Shown in pieces: positions 32,296 to 41,147 of a stretch of 63,698 nt of DNA. The translations under genes were made by a program, and so were the position numbers. This DNA comes from Candidatus Daviesbacteria bacterium (lineage in GTDB: Bacteria > Patescibacteria > Microgenomatia > Daviesbacterales > UBA10151): NCBI GenBank assembly GCA_030648435.1, contig JAUSHE010000024.1, positions 1-63,698 of the forward strand. The letters run 5' to 3'. The notes under the pieces are model-generated. The model worked only from the letters and a program-made list of their open reading frames with translations. It was not told the origin of the DNA and made no database searches. Position 1 is the first letter of the stretch. Every line of letters starts with the position of its first letter.

Positions 32296-33162
32296 TCATA
32301 AAGCAACTTTAAAGACTGCCTTGGCATTGGCTGTGGTTTGATCAGCGACTTCTTCCAGAGAGATTCCTTTTAAATCAGCGATCAATTGGGCAATTTCCGC
32401 TACATTGGCCGGCTCATTTCTTTGACCTCTTTTGGATTGAGGAGCCAGGAATGGAGAATCTGTTTCCAGTAGAATTCTATCAAGGGGCAAAAGTTTGGCA
32501 GCCTGCCTTAGATACTCATTTTTTGGATAGGTAACATTGGCGGCAAAAGAAACAAGTAAGTTGGCAGAATGCCCTGAGCGTAGTCGAAGGGTAGTTTGGG
32601 CAAGACCGGAATAGCAATGGAGAATAGCAGGTTGATCTCCGATTAGTGCTAGTACTTTATCCCAAGCTTCACTATTTTGAGGATTTTTGGAACGATCATC
32701 ACGGCAATGAACAATTAAAGGTAAATTTAATTTTTTAGCTAAATCAATATGGGCTATAAAAAGTTTTATCTGTAAATCTTTTTGTTGCTCTATAGATAAG
32801 GAAGAAGGATTGTAGTCAGGATTATTATCAAAATAGAAGTCCAGTCCACACTCACCCATAGCCACCACTTTTTCTGAACCACCTTGATAAATTTGCTCTA
32901 ATTTGGCTATGTCATTTTGTAATGTTGTATCAGATTCATATTTGTTGGCTTCGTGTGGATGGATACCAATTGTGGAGTATATAGATAAACCTGCTGGCCA
33001 TTTTGTATTTATAATTTGGTCCAAGGCTGTTTGGCTTTTTTCTATATCAACCCCAACATTAATAATTGTTGACACTCCAGCATCTAGAGATCTTTTAATA
33101 ACCTCATCAAAATCTTGTTTAAATGATTCCCAATAAAGATGAGCGTGTGTATCAATTAACAT
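32296..33162 (-). CDS. tatD: TatD-family metal-dependent DNase
   Basis: 288 aa. MLIDTHAHLYW (metal HxH), GECGLDFYF, LPLIVHCRDD, AILHCYSG and LLETDSPFLAPQ are the family ligands. TatD proteins are 3'-5' exonucleases or deoxyribonucleases on damaged DNA. A dispersed repeat at 32572-32591 encodes LRLRSGHS just after HCYSGLAQT, a region that is normally a short helix. It overlaps the upstream HIT gene by 11 bp. Confidence 0.93.
   Translation of the reverse strand: MLIDTHAHLYWESFKQDFDEVIKRSLDAGVSTIINVGVDIEKSQTALDQIINTKWPAGLSIYSTIGIHPHEANKYESDTTLQNDIAKLEQIYQGGSEKVVAMGECGLDFYFDNNPDYNPSSLSIEQQKDLQIKLFIAHIDLAKKLNLPLIVHCRDDRSKNPQNSEAWDKVLALIGDQPAILHCYSGLAQTTLRLRSGHSANLLVSFAANVTYPKNEYLRQAAKLLPLDRILLETDSPFLAPQSKRGQRNEPANVAEIAQLIADLKGISLEEVADQTTANAKAVFKVAL
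32572..32591. repeat. CCCTGAG...CGAAGGG dispersed repeat in tatD
   Basis: Begins CCCTGAGCG and ends TCGAAGGG, with CCCT/AGGG outer pairing. Related to the CCTGAG/CGAAGG copies at 1491 and 61564. In frame it gives LRLRSGHS. Confidence 0.7.
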
Positions 33163-33823
33163 TTTGTTGCCAACGATTCTTTGTATTTTGGGCTTCTATT
33201 TCTGGTTTGGAATGTCCGTCTTCTTTAACATGCATCTCTTTCCAGTTACCTCTTTCGGGTCTATTGAGAGCTACGGCAAATCTATCTCTAAAAAATCTAG
33301 GGGCAGTAAGATTTGTATCTACAACCCATTTATTATTTTCTATAGAGAAAAATAAATAACCGCCGTTTTTTTCAAACAAACCCTTGAGTTCAAATAAATC
33401 GCCTATCCTAGTTAATTTAGCTTCCCTTTCAGGGACTATTTCTATGGATGCACCTTTAAACGGGATAAAATGGACATGAGAGTGAAAGACAGTTTGACCG
33501 AACTTCCCGTGTTCAAATGAGCTAATAGAGCCGTATTTTTTAGACAAAAAGTCCGAGACTTTTTGGTAGAGAATCAGAAACTCGGTATAGATATCTTCAG
33601 GATACTCGCCAATACACGACAGATGATGTTTTGGAATAATTAATATGTGTCCTGCAGTAATCGGATGTGGGTCGCAGACTATAGAAAAGTTATCTGTTTT
33701 CTCCAGCAAGTATTTGTAGGCTTCGGAGTTAAGGTTACAATGGGGACAATGTTCCCTTATATATTTTTCAGATAACTCATCCTCTATATGATTTTGTTCG
33801 CTGTTGTTCTGAAATTTATTCAT
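33152..33823 (-). CDS. HIT-family hydrolase with extra C-terminal region
   Basis: 223 aa. An N-terminal CPHCN may bind metal; then DPHPITAGHILIIPKHHLS and the catalytic triad TVFHSHVHFIP (HxHxH) of histidine-triad nucleotide-binding proteins. The 95 residues after the triad, ending in a basic RWQQNVN, are not part of the standard HIT domain. Substrate probably a nucleotidyl compound; not determinable here. It lies between metG and tatD. Confidence 0.82.
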   Translation of the reverse strand: MNKFQNNSEQNHIEDELSEKYIREHCPHCNLNSEAYKYLLEKTDNFSIVCDPHPITAGHILIIPKHHLSCIGEYPEDIYTEFLILYQKVSDFLSKKYGSISSFEHGKFGQTVFHSHVHFIPFKGASIEIVPEREAKLTRIGDLFELKGLFEKNGGYLFFSIENNKWVVDTNLTAPRFFRDRFAVALNRPERGNWKEMHVKEDGHSKPEIEAQNTKNRWQQNVN

Positions 33824-35236
33824 TTAGATTCTGGGAAATAAAGATGGAGCTGATTTAATTTCTCCTGAGAACTGTTTCAAAATTTTTTCTGCAGTTTGAG
33901 GTAAAAAGGGTTGTAAGTTAAAAGCTATAGTTTGAATTCTTTTAACTAAATCTTCTAAGACACTTTTTGCTTTTTCACCACTAAGTTCCCAAGGTTTCTC
34001 TTCATTTATCTTTTTATCAGCTTCAGTAATAAGTTGGCGTATAATTGCTATTGCTTCATTAAATTTAAACTCCTCAATAAATTTCTCCAAGCCAGCGCAC
34101 CAGACATTAGCTCCGCTTGAGGCCTCAATATTGTTTTGCTCACAAAGCTTGGCAATTCTGGAGACTAAATTTCCTAAACCATTTGCCATGTCTCCATTAT
34201 AAACTTCTTTAAATCTTTCATCAGTGAAATCGCCATCAGCATCAATCGGAATTTGTGAAAGCATGAAATACCGCAGAGATTCCAGCCCATACTTTTTTAC
34301 AATATCTTGAGGTAAGATGACATTGCCTGCTGATTTGCTGATTTTTTCTCCTTTTAAGTTAACAAAACCATGGATTAAGATTTGTTTCGGCAAGGGTAGC
34401 CCTGCCGATAAGAGCATAGCCGGCCAGTAAACCGTATGGAAGCGATTTATGTCTTTTCCGATAATGTGCAAGTCAGCCGGCCACCATTTCTTGAAGTTTT
34501 CTTCATTCCAACCAAAACCTATTCCTGTTAAATAAATTGCTAAAGCATCGTACCAAACATAAACTTTTTGGGTTGGGTCTTCGGGTACCGGCACACCGAT
34601 ACCTTTGGCGCGCTCATTTGACCTGGAAATACTAAAATCTTCCAAACCGGATTTAATAAAAGACAGAGCTTCCTGTCTTTTGTTTGCCGGAGCGATTTTT
34701 AATTCATTACTTTCGATGAGTGCGGTTAACTGTTTTTGATATTTTGATAACTTGAAAAAATAGTTTTCTTCTTTCACAAGATCAGGTTTTGTTTGGTGGA
34801 TGGAACAATGGCCGTCAACTAATTCCACTTCGGTTTTAAATGATTCACATCCGACACAATACAAACCTGCGTATTTATTTTTATAAATATCGCCGTTTCC
34901 CTTACAAAGCTTCCATAATTTTTGTACCCCGGGCCAGTGTTTTTCTTTGTCAGAACCTCGCTGGAAAACATCCAAGTGTACTCCCAAAAATTCATATGTG
35001 TCATGCCAGATTTTAGAGTTCCGGTCTAAAAATTCCTGTACAGGTAGACCTTCTTTTTCGGCTGCCTGTACATTTTTTAGCGCATTTTCATCCGCTCCGG
35101 ACAAAAGCAAAGTTTCATCTCCGTTTATCTGATGATATCTTCTGATGGTATCTGCCTGAAAATATTCAAGAGAATGCCCAACGTGCGGCAGGCCGTTAAC
35201 ATAAGGTATAGCTGTGGTTAAATAAAATTTTTTCAA
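33824..35236 (-). CDS. metG: Methionyl-tRNA synthetase
   Basis: 470 aa, the short form. TAIPYVNGLPHVGHSLEYFQADTIRRY (HIGH box HVGH), GLYCVGCESFKTE with CSIHQ (part of the zinc knuckle), FVNLKGEKISKSAGN (KISKS) and the helical anticodon domain. It lacks the C-terminal tRNA-binding EMAP domain. It charges tRNA-Met. It follows a small membrane-protein gene with a 4-bp overlap. Confidence 0.95.
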   Translation of the reverse strand: MKKFYLTTAIPYVNGLPHVGHSLEYFQADTIRRYHQINGDETLLLSGADENALKNVQAAEKEGLPVQEFLDRNSKIWHDTYEFLGVHLDVFQRGSDKEKHWPGVQKLWKLCKGNGDIYKNKYAGLYCVGCESFKTEVELVDGHCSIHQTKPDLVKEENYFFKLSKYQKQLTALIESNELKIAPANKRQEALSFIKSGLEDFSISRSNERAKGIGVPVPEDPTQKVYVWYDALAIYLTGIGFGWNEENFKKWWPADLHIIGKDINRFHTVYWPAMLLSAGLPLPKQILIHGFVNLKGEKISKSAGNVILPQDIVKKYGLESLRYFMLSQIPIDADGDFTDERFKEVYNGDMANGLGNLVSRIAKLCEQNNIEASSGANVWCAGLEKFIEEFKFNEAIAIIRQLITEADKKINEEKPWELSGEKAKSVLEDLVKRIQTIAFNLQPFLPQTAEKILKQFSGEIKSAPSLFPRI

Positions 35237-35604
35237 GGTTTATTCCTCCGTAAAGATGTTAGTTTAGGGATTTTTGATAGTTTAGTCAAATTGTGCCTTT
35301 TTGTTTTTCTAAAATAACTGGCCAGTAAGTAAGTAGCTACGGCAGTTAATATACCGGTTACGATGTTTAGAGAATCAAGAGCTTTTAAAATTAATAAAAA
35401 AATTAATCCTAAAGAGATGGCAAAAGAAATATAAAAGTTTCTTATGATTATGTTGAAAGTAAATATGAATGCCAGGAATAATGGGGTAAGAAATGAACTG
35501 ATTTGTATAAAATTTGCCTGTGTAAGAGTTTTGGGATAAGGGACCTGTAATATTACATAGATAAAAGTAACCCAAAAAAGTAAAACAGGAAGAATTCTAA
35601 TCAT
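35233..35604 (-). CDS. Small membrane protein of unknown function
   Basis: 123 aa with three or four hydrophobic segments (ILPVLLFWVTFIYVILQV, ISSFLTPLFLAFIFTFNIII, FYISFAISLGLIFLLILKAL) and a basic tail rich in K and R. No known motif. It heads the metG-HIT-tatD operon; its start has a TACAAT six bases upstream. Confidence 0.6.
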   Translation of the reverse strand: MIRILPVLLFWVTFIYVILQVPYPKTLTQANFIQISSFLTPLFLAFIFTFNIIIRNFYISFAISLGLIFLLILKALDSLNIVTGILTAVATYLLASYFRKTKRHNLTKLSKIPKLTSLRRNKP

Positions 35605-35610
35605 AGCTTA

Positions 35611-35635
35611 ATTGTAACTCAAATCGTGGTAGAAT
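35611..35635. promoter_or_regulatory. Divergent promoters of the membrane-protein/metG operon and the DUF2130 gene
   Basis: Minus: TACAAT (35616-35611), six bases from the ATG at 35604. Plus: TGG plus TAGAAT (35630-35635), 11 bases from the ATG at 35647, predicting a leader of about 4 bases. Confidence 0.6.
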
Positions 35636-35646
35636 ATCGGCTGGTT

Positions 35647-36753
35647 ATGGATAATATTGCAACAAATTTCGTTTGCCCCAAATGTAAGGAAAAAATATCT
35701 ATAGACGAGGCTTTTAAATCTCAACTGGAAGATAAAATAAGGTTGGAGCTGCGCGGCGAATACAACGAAAAATGGCAAAACCTGCAAAAGGTGCAGAATG
35801 AGCAGTTGGAAAAACAAAAAAAAGAAATAGATACTTTCCGGGAAAATGAGTTGGCTCTAAGGAAAAAAACCCAGGAATTGGAAGAAAAAGAAAAAAATTT
35901 GGAGTTGGAAAAAGAGCGTCAGATAGATGAAGAAAGAAAAAAAATCAGAGAGAAAACAGAATTAGAAATGGAAGAAAAATATCATCTTAAGGAAAAAGAA
36001 TATGAGCAGAATATGGCAGCTATGAAGAAATCACTGGAAGATGCCCAAAGAAAAGCCAATCAGGGATCGCAGCAGATGCAGGGCGAAGTATTAGAGTTAG
36101 AACTGGAAGAAATATTAAAACGGGAGTTTCCGATTGATGATATTTTGCCCGTCGGTAAAGGCATAAAAGGAGCGGATGTTGTTCAGGTTATTAAAGACAA
36201 AATTGGTAAAGAAGCAGGGAAGATTGTCTGGGAAAGCAAAAGAACAAAGGCTTTTGGCGGTGATTGGATAGAAAAACTCAAAGAAGATATGAGGAGAGAA
36301 AAAGCAGAGATTGCCGTTTTAGTTTCTTCCGTATTACCAGCTGATATAAATATTTTTGGTTTCAAAGAGGGCGTTTATATCACAAGCTTTGAAAGTTTTT
36401 TATCGATCGCCCGGATTCTTAGAAAAAGCATTATCGATTTATCTGTAACGAAATCTTTATCTGTCGGTAAAAATGAAAAGATTGAAGCGCTTTATTCATA
36501 CATCACCAGTTCCGAGTTTGCCCATAAGATTGAATCAATGCTGGATACTTTTTCGAAAATGAAGTCGACACTGGATAAAGAGAGGCAGGTGATGGAGAGT
36601 CATTGGGCCCAGCGGGAAAAACAAATAGAGGTTTTACAAAAAAATACGCTAAATATTCACGGATCTTTTTCCGGGTTAATAGATAAACCTCTTACTCAAA
36701 TTGAAAGCATAGAATTTGAGGAGATAGAAATAACGCTAGATGATAACAAATGA
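35647..36753 (+). CDS. DUF2130 coiled-coil protein
   Basis: 368 aa from the ATG at 35647; a GTG at 35626 overlaps the promoter. An N-terminal zinc-finger-like start (TNFVCPKCKEKISIDEAF) leads to a long charged coiled coil at about residues 30-150, then the DUF2130 core with LELELEEILKREFPIDDILPVGKGIKGADVVQ and GKIVWESKRTKAFGGDWIEKLKEDM, which resembles a restriction-endonuclease-like fold. Function unknown; its 14-bp overlap with the next gene, a helicase-nuclease, suggests a DNA-related role. Confidence 0.8.
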   Translation: MDNIATNFVCPKCKEKISIDEAFKSQLEDKIRLELRGEYNEKWQNLQKVQNEQLEKQKKEIDTFRENELALRKKTQELEEKEKNLELEKERQIDEERKKIREKTELEMEEKYHLKEKEYEQNMAAMKKSLEDAQRKANQGSQQMQGEVLELELEEILKREFPIDDILPVGKGIKGADVVQVIKDKIGKEAGKIVWESKRTKAFGGDWIEKLKEDMRREKAEIAVLVSSVLPADINIFGFKEGVYITSFESFLSIARILRKSIIDLSVTKSLSVGKNEKIEALYSYITSSEFAHKIESMLDTFSKMKSTLDKERQVMESHWAQREKQIEVLQKNTLNIHGSFSGLIDKPLTQIESIEFEEIEITLDDNK

Positions 36754-39637
36754 GTTTAAGAGTTCGTATACAAGTTTAAATAAAGAACAAAAACAGGCCG
36801 TTGATATGATCGAGGGTCCGGTGATGGTGATTGCTGGTCCGGGAACCGGCAAGACCCAGATTTTAACCCTACGGATTGCCAATATTCTTCTTCAAACCCA
36901 AATTAACCCGGAAAATATTTTAGCTTTAACTTTCTCTGAGGCCGCCAGTTTTGAAATGAGAGAGAGGCTTTCAAGAATTATCGGGACACCGGCATATAGG
37001 GTGGAGATTTCAACTTTTCATTCATTTGCCAATAGCATCATCAAAAATTATCCTGATGAATTTCCCCATCTTTTATCCGCAGAATCTATCACCGAGATTG
37101 AGCAACTGGAATTGATTGAAAAATTATTAAATTCGCTGGACCTAAAAATCCTACAGCCTTTTGGCGATCCGCTTTATTATATCAGGGATATTTTATCTGT
37201 AATTAATGATTTAAAAAAAGAAGATATTTCGCCTCTTAATTTAGAAGATGCAATCAAAAAACAAGTGGATGATTTTGGAAATATAGATGATTTATATCAT
37301 GAAAAAGGTAAATACAAAGGAGAAATTAAAGGCAAATATCAGGATCTTAAAAAAGACATAGAAAAATTAAAAGAATTCTTTGTTGTGTTTATGGCTTATC
37401 AAAAAGCTTTAATAACAGAAAAAAAATATGATTTTAACGACATGCTGCTTGAAGTAATCAAAGTTCTAAAAACTAATAAATCACTGCTTCTTCGGGTTCA
37501 GGAAAAGTTTCAATATATATTAATTGATGAGCACCAAGATACCAATGCCGCCCAAAATAGATTAGTTGAATTAATTGCCGGCTTTTTTGAAATGCCAAAT
37601 TTATTTGTCGTAGGAGATGAAAAACAGGCGATTTACCGTTTTCAAGGAGCATCACTCGAGAATTTTTTATATTTTAAAAAAATTTACCCGCAGGCAAAAT
37701 TAATTAATTTAGCTAAAAATTACCGCTCGCATAAAACTATTTTAGATGCTTCCCAAAGTTTGATTGAAAAAAATATTAGCGCCAATATCCTGCCAAAACA
37801 GGACCTGATAACCGGCACAAAAATTAAAAAAGAAAAACTAAAAGTAGCTGCTTTTACAAGTTTTAATCTGGAGTATGAATATGTGGCAGCCGATATTCTC
37901 AAAAAAATAAAACATGGCCTGCCTTCTTCAGAAATGGCGGTTCTCGCCAGGCGCAATATGGATTTGCTGCCCCTCTCGCAATCTCTGGGAAGATTGGGTG
38001 TGAAATTTATTATTCAGGCTGACTTAAATATTTTAAACGATCTGCAGATTCAGAAATTATTGTTTATTTTTGAGGCAATTAATCATCCTTTTGATGAAGT
38101 TTATTTGACTCAGGCGATGCATGTAGATTTTAGCGGCATTGATCCGTTTGATATATATGAGGGCAAGGAGTCAAAAGCCATCAAAGATTTTAATTCAAAA
38201 TATAAAGGTTGGGTAAAGCTAAATAATAATATCCCGTTTGACGATTTTTTTGTGAAAGTAATTAATGAGTCCGGATTTAAGAAACACCTGCTGAAACTTG
38301 ATGCTAGGTATCAGGTATTAAATAAGTTGATTGGTTTGTTTGATGAAATTAAATTACAAGTAAATAAAGATCCTAAATTTAATCTGGATGTTTTTTTACG
38401 TCTACTGCAAACAGTTGAAAAGCATAAACTTTCCCTAAAAGCCAAAGTAGACCATTCTCTTGAAGAAGGGGTCAGACTTTTGACTGTTCATAAATCTAAG
38501 GGACTGGAGTTTAACTCGGTTTATATTTTAAATTGTTTTGACAGCAGATGGGGGAATTCCAGGAAAAGGGGGGCGAAAATTAAAATACCCTGGGAATATT
38601 TTGGTGAAAATATTAAAACTGATATATCTTTTGAAGAAATTGAGGATGAAAGACGGTTGTTTTATGTAGCGCTAACCAGGGCAAAAAGAGAAGTGATTCT
38701 TACGTATTCGAAATTTGGGATAGACGGCAAAGAACAGTTGCCAAGCCAATTTTTAGAAGAAATTGACAAAAAGTTTTTAGAAGAAATTGATACGGCCAAA
38801 TTTGAGAAAACTTTTGATCGTCTGAAATTACTTGATTCTCCTCAAAAAGTAAGTATCAATCCCAAAGATAAAAAGTATTTGCAGAGTTTGTTTTCTGAAA
38901 AAGGATTATCTGTGACAGGTCTTGAGAATTTTCTTGAGTGTCCCTGGAAATACTTTTTCAGGAATTTAGTGGCACTGCCGGATGTCAAAAATAAACACTT
39001 AATTTTTGGAACAGCTGTACATTTCGCCCTGGATTCCTTTATTAAATCAAGGCGTGTTAAAAAAATGGGGATTAATTTTTTGTTGGATAAATTTCATGAA
39101 TCTTTAAAGAAAGAAGCAATGACAGAAAAAGACCAAAAAGAAATTTCGGAAAAAGGGGAGAAAGTTTTAAAACTTTTCTATGAAACAGTCATTCCTACCT
39201 GGCCTGAAAAAATTCAAAGTGAATTAAGGGTAAGAGGAGTTAAGTTTGAGGAAGGTGTTATTCTTAACGGGAGAATCGATATGCTGGAAATGTTTTCCAG
39301 TGATAACTTGGTCAGGGTGCATGATTTCAAAACCGGTAAGATAAAGCCCCGCACCTATCCGGCTTACTTTAGACAACTTACTTTTTACAAGATACTCCTT
39401 GATAAATATAAAGAAGGTTTATTCAAAATGAAAGAAGGGGTGATTGACTTTGTAGAGCCGGATCCAAAAGGCAGATTTCGCAGTGAAGTGTTTATGATAA
39501 GTGATAATGATGTCAAAGAACTGGAAATAGTAATAAAATCCGTTGCGGCTCAAATTATAAACCTTTCATTCTGGGACCAAAAATGCGACGACAAAACTTG
39601 CGACTACTGCCGTCTAAAAGAAATGGTTTTTAATTAA
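36740..39637 (+). CDS. UvrD/AddA-type helicase fused to a RecB-like nuclease
   Basis: 965 aa. Helicase motifs: AGPGTGKTQILTLRIA (I), LTFSEAASFEMRERL (Ia), ILIDEHQDTNAAQNRLV (II, with H in place of the usual F or Y), VGDEKQAIYRFQGA (III), VHKSKGLEFNSVYIL (V), DERRLFYVALTRAKRE (VI). The last 250 residues are a PD-(D/E)XK nuclease: GRIDMLEMF, VHDFKTGKI, with cysteines in LECPWKYF and KCDDKTCDYC for a probable 4Fe-4S cluster. It combines AddA- and AddB-type activities in one chain, so it probably processes DNA ends for recombination. Confidence 0.9.
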   Translation: MITNEFKSSYTSLNKEQKQAVDMIEGPVMVIAGPGTGKTQILTLRIANILLQTQINPENILALTFSEAASFEMRERLSRIIGTPAYRVEISTFHSFANSIIKNYPDEFPHLLSAESITEIEQLELIEKLLNSLDLKILQPFGDPLYYIRDILSVINDLKKEDISPLNLEDAIKKQVDDFGNIDDLYHEKGKYKGEIKGKYQDLKKDIEKLKEFFVVFMAYQKALITEKKYDFNDMLLEVIKVLKTNKSLLLRVQEKFQYILIDEHQDTNAAQNRLVELIAGFFEMPNLFVVGDEKQAIYRFQGASLENFLYFKKIYPQAKLINLAKNYRSHKTILDASQSLIEKNISANILPKQDLITGTKIKKEKLKVAAFTSFNLEYEYVAADILKKIKHGLPSSEMAVLARRNMDLLPLSQSLGRLGVKFIIQADLNILNDLQIQKLLFIFEAINHPFDEVYLTQAMHVDFSGIDPFDIYEGKESKAIKDFNSKYKGWVKLNNNIPFDDFFVKVINESGFKKHLLKLDARYQVLNKLIGLFDEIKLQVNKDPKFNLDVFLRLLQTVEKHKLSLKAKVDHSLEEGVRLLTVHKSKGLEFNSVYILNCFDSRWGNSRKRGAKIKIPWEYFGENIKTDISFEEIEDERRLFYVALTRAKREVILTYSKFGIDGKEQLPSQFLEEIDKKFLEEIDTAKFEKTFDRLKLLDSPQKVSINPKDKKYLQSLFSEKGLSVTGLENFLECPWKYFFRNLVALPDVKNKHLIFGTAVHFALDSFIKSRRVKKMGINFLLDKFHESLKKEAMTEKDQKEISEKGEKVLKLFYETVIPTWPEKIQSELRVRGVKFEEGVILNGRIDMLEMFSSDNLVRVHDFKTGKIKPRTYPAYFRQLTFYKILLDKYKEGLFKMKEGVIDFVEPDPKGRFRSEVFMISDNDVKELEIVIKSVAAQIINLSFWDQKCDDKTCDYCRLKEMVFN

Positions 39638-39638
39638 A

Positions 39639-40673
39639 ATGTATAAATTAAGAATAAGTACATTGCAAAAAAAGTTAAAAGAAGAAAAATTGGATGCGGT
39701 TTTGGTGTCTTCTGTTTCTAATATTACTTATCTTTCAGGTTATGCGAATTTTTCCGAAAAAGAACGGGAAGCGTATATTTTCATCGGAGCCGATTTTGCT
39801 TATTTAATTTCCGATGCCAGATATATGGAAGAAATTAAAAGTAATGTTCCCCATTTAACTTTTTTTGAAAGAAGTCATAAAAATCCAATTGCTGATTTGT
39901 TTAAAAAACATAAAATAAAAAACTTAGGAATTGAAGAAAATAATTTAACAGTGAGCGAGTTTAAGTTGATAAAAAGGCATTTTAAAAACTTAAAACATTT
40001 TGAAATTTCAAGAAGTATCAAAACGAAAAAAGAAATCGACAAAATCGAAAAAGCCTGCAAAATTGGGGATATGGCTTTTGAATATATTTTGAAGAAATTT
40101 AAAGCTGGGGTTACTGAAAAGGAAATTGCAAAAGATATGGAAAACCTTGTGAGAGATAGAAGTGCAGAATTTTCTTTTCCTGCAATTGTAGCCTTTGGTA
40201 AAAATTCTGCGGTACCGCATCATCATACAGGAGAAACAGTGCTAAATGAAAATGAATTTGTTTTGCTTGATTTTGGTGTTAAGTTTGAGAATTATTGTTC
40301 AGATATGACAAGGACTTTCTTCTTTGGAAAACCAAATAAGAAACAGAAAAATATGTATCAAGCGGTTCTTAAAGCACAGCAAAAAGCAGTTGAAGCAATA
40401 GAGCAGGGAGAAAGAAAGGTGGCAAAAATTTTTAAGGCAGCAGGCCTTGCCATTCCTCATTCTTTGGGTCATGGCATTGGTCTGGAAGTTCATGAAGCTC
40501 CCCATATTTCACCAAAGAGTAAAGAGATATTAAAAGAGGGCATGGTGTTTTCTATAGAACCTGGCATTTATATTCCTAATTTTGGAGGAGTAAGGATAGA
40601 AGATTTATTTGTTTTAGAAAAGAATAGTTTAAGAAAATTAACCCATGCTTCGGTAGAGCCAAAAATTATCTAA
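39639..40673 (+). CDS. M24-family Xaa-Pro aminopeptidase/dipeptidase
   Basis: 344 aa. The N-terminal creatinase-like domain (LDAVLVSSVSNITYLSGYANF) is followed by the pita-bread domain with all five metal ligands: VLLDFGVKFENYCSDMTRTFFFG (two D), SLGHGIGLEVHEAPHI (H), FSIEPGIYIPNFGGVRIEDL (two E). It removes N-terminal residues before proline. It starts 1 bp after the helicase gene; the 3' end overlaps a convergent gene by 36 bp. Confidence 0.93.
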   Translation: MYKLRISTLQKKLKEEKLDAVLVSSVSNITYLSGYANFSEKEREAYIFIGADFAYLISDARYMEEIKSNVPHLTFFERSHKNPIADLFKKHKIKNLGIEENNLTVSEFKLIKRHFKNLKHFEISRSIKTKKEIDKIEKACKIGDMAFEYILKKFKAGVTEKEIAKDMENLVRDRSAEFSFPAIVAFGKNSAVPHHHTGETVLNENEFVLLDFGVKFENYCSDMTRTFFFGKPNKKQKNMYQAVLKAQQKAVEAIEQGERKVAKIFKAAGLAIPHSLGHGIGLEVHEAPHISPKSKEILKEGMVFSIEPGIYIPNFGGVRIEDLFVLEKNSLRKLTHASVEPKII

Positions 40674-41147
40674 TTTTTTAAAAGGTTTCCAGACTGTAAA
40701 GTGATAAGTTTGAGTAATAACCATGGATCCTTTTTTTAATTCTTTCTGCAATTTTTCTTCCAATTTCTTTACGCCTTTGTGTAAAAGATAAATATAAACA
40801 ATGTCTGCATCTGAGTAAGATTTTGCAAAAATATTGTCGTGAATAAATTTAGCATTCCCAGACCTGGTCTGGGAGGCTAATTTGTAGCGGGAATAAAGGA
40901 CACGGAGCCATGATTGCTCAATACCGATAGAATCTGCACCAAGTTTTGCTCCTTCAAAAACGACCCGGCCATCTCCTGACCCTAATTCATAAAATTTCTT
41001 ACCCTTTTTTACGCCGGCCAGTTTTAAGACTTTTCTTATTTTGTCCATTTTGGTGGGGACATATGGGGCATCGGTCCCGGCAAACCAGGAAAGACCAATG
41101 ATGCAGCCAATTAAAATACCTCCTGCGATGATTAAAGTTAGATCCAT
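40638..41147 (-). CDS. Membrane-anchored class I SAM-dependent methyltransferase-like protein
   Basis: 169 aa. One N-terminal membrane segment (LTLIIAGGILIGCIIGLSWF) precedes GKKFYELGSGDGRVVFEGAKLGADSIGIEQSW, the SAM-binding motif I and II pattern. The domain then runs IVYIYLLHKGVKKLEEKLQKELKKGSMVI. Similar to proteins annotated as rRNA or lysine methyltransferase-like; target unknown. It overlaps the convergent aminopeptidase by 36 bp. Confidence 0.78.
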   Translation of the reverse strand: MDLTLIIAGGILIGCIIGLSWFAGTDAPYVPTKMDKIRKVLKLAGVKKGKKFYELGSGDGRVVFEGAKLGADSIGIEQSWLRVLYSRYKLASQTRSGNAKFIHDNIFAKSYSDADIVYIYLLHKGVKKLEEKLQKELKKGSMVITQTYHFTVWKPFKKLDNFWLYRSMG

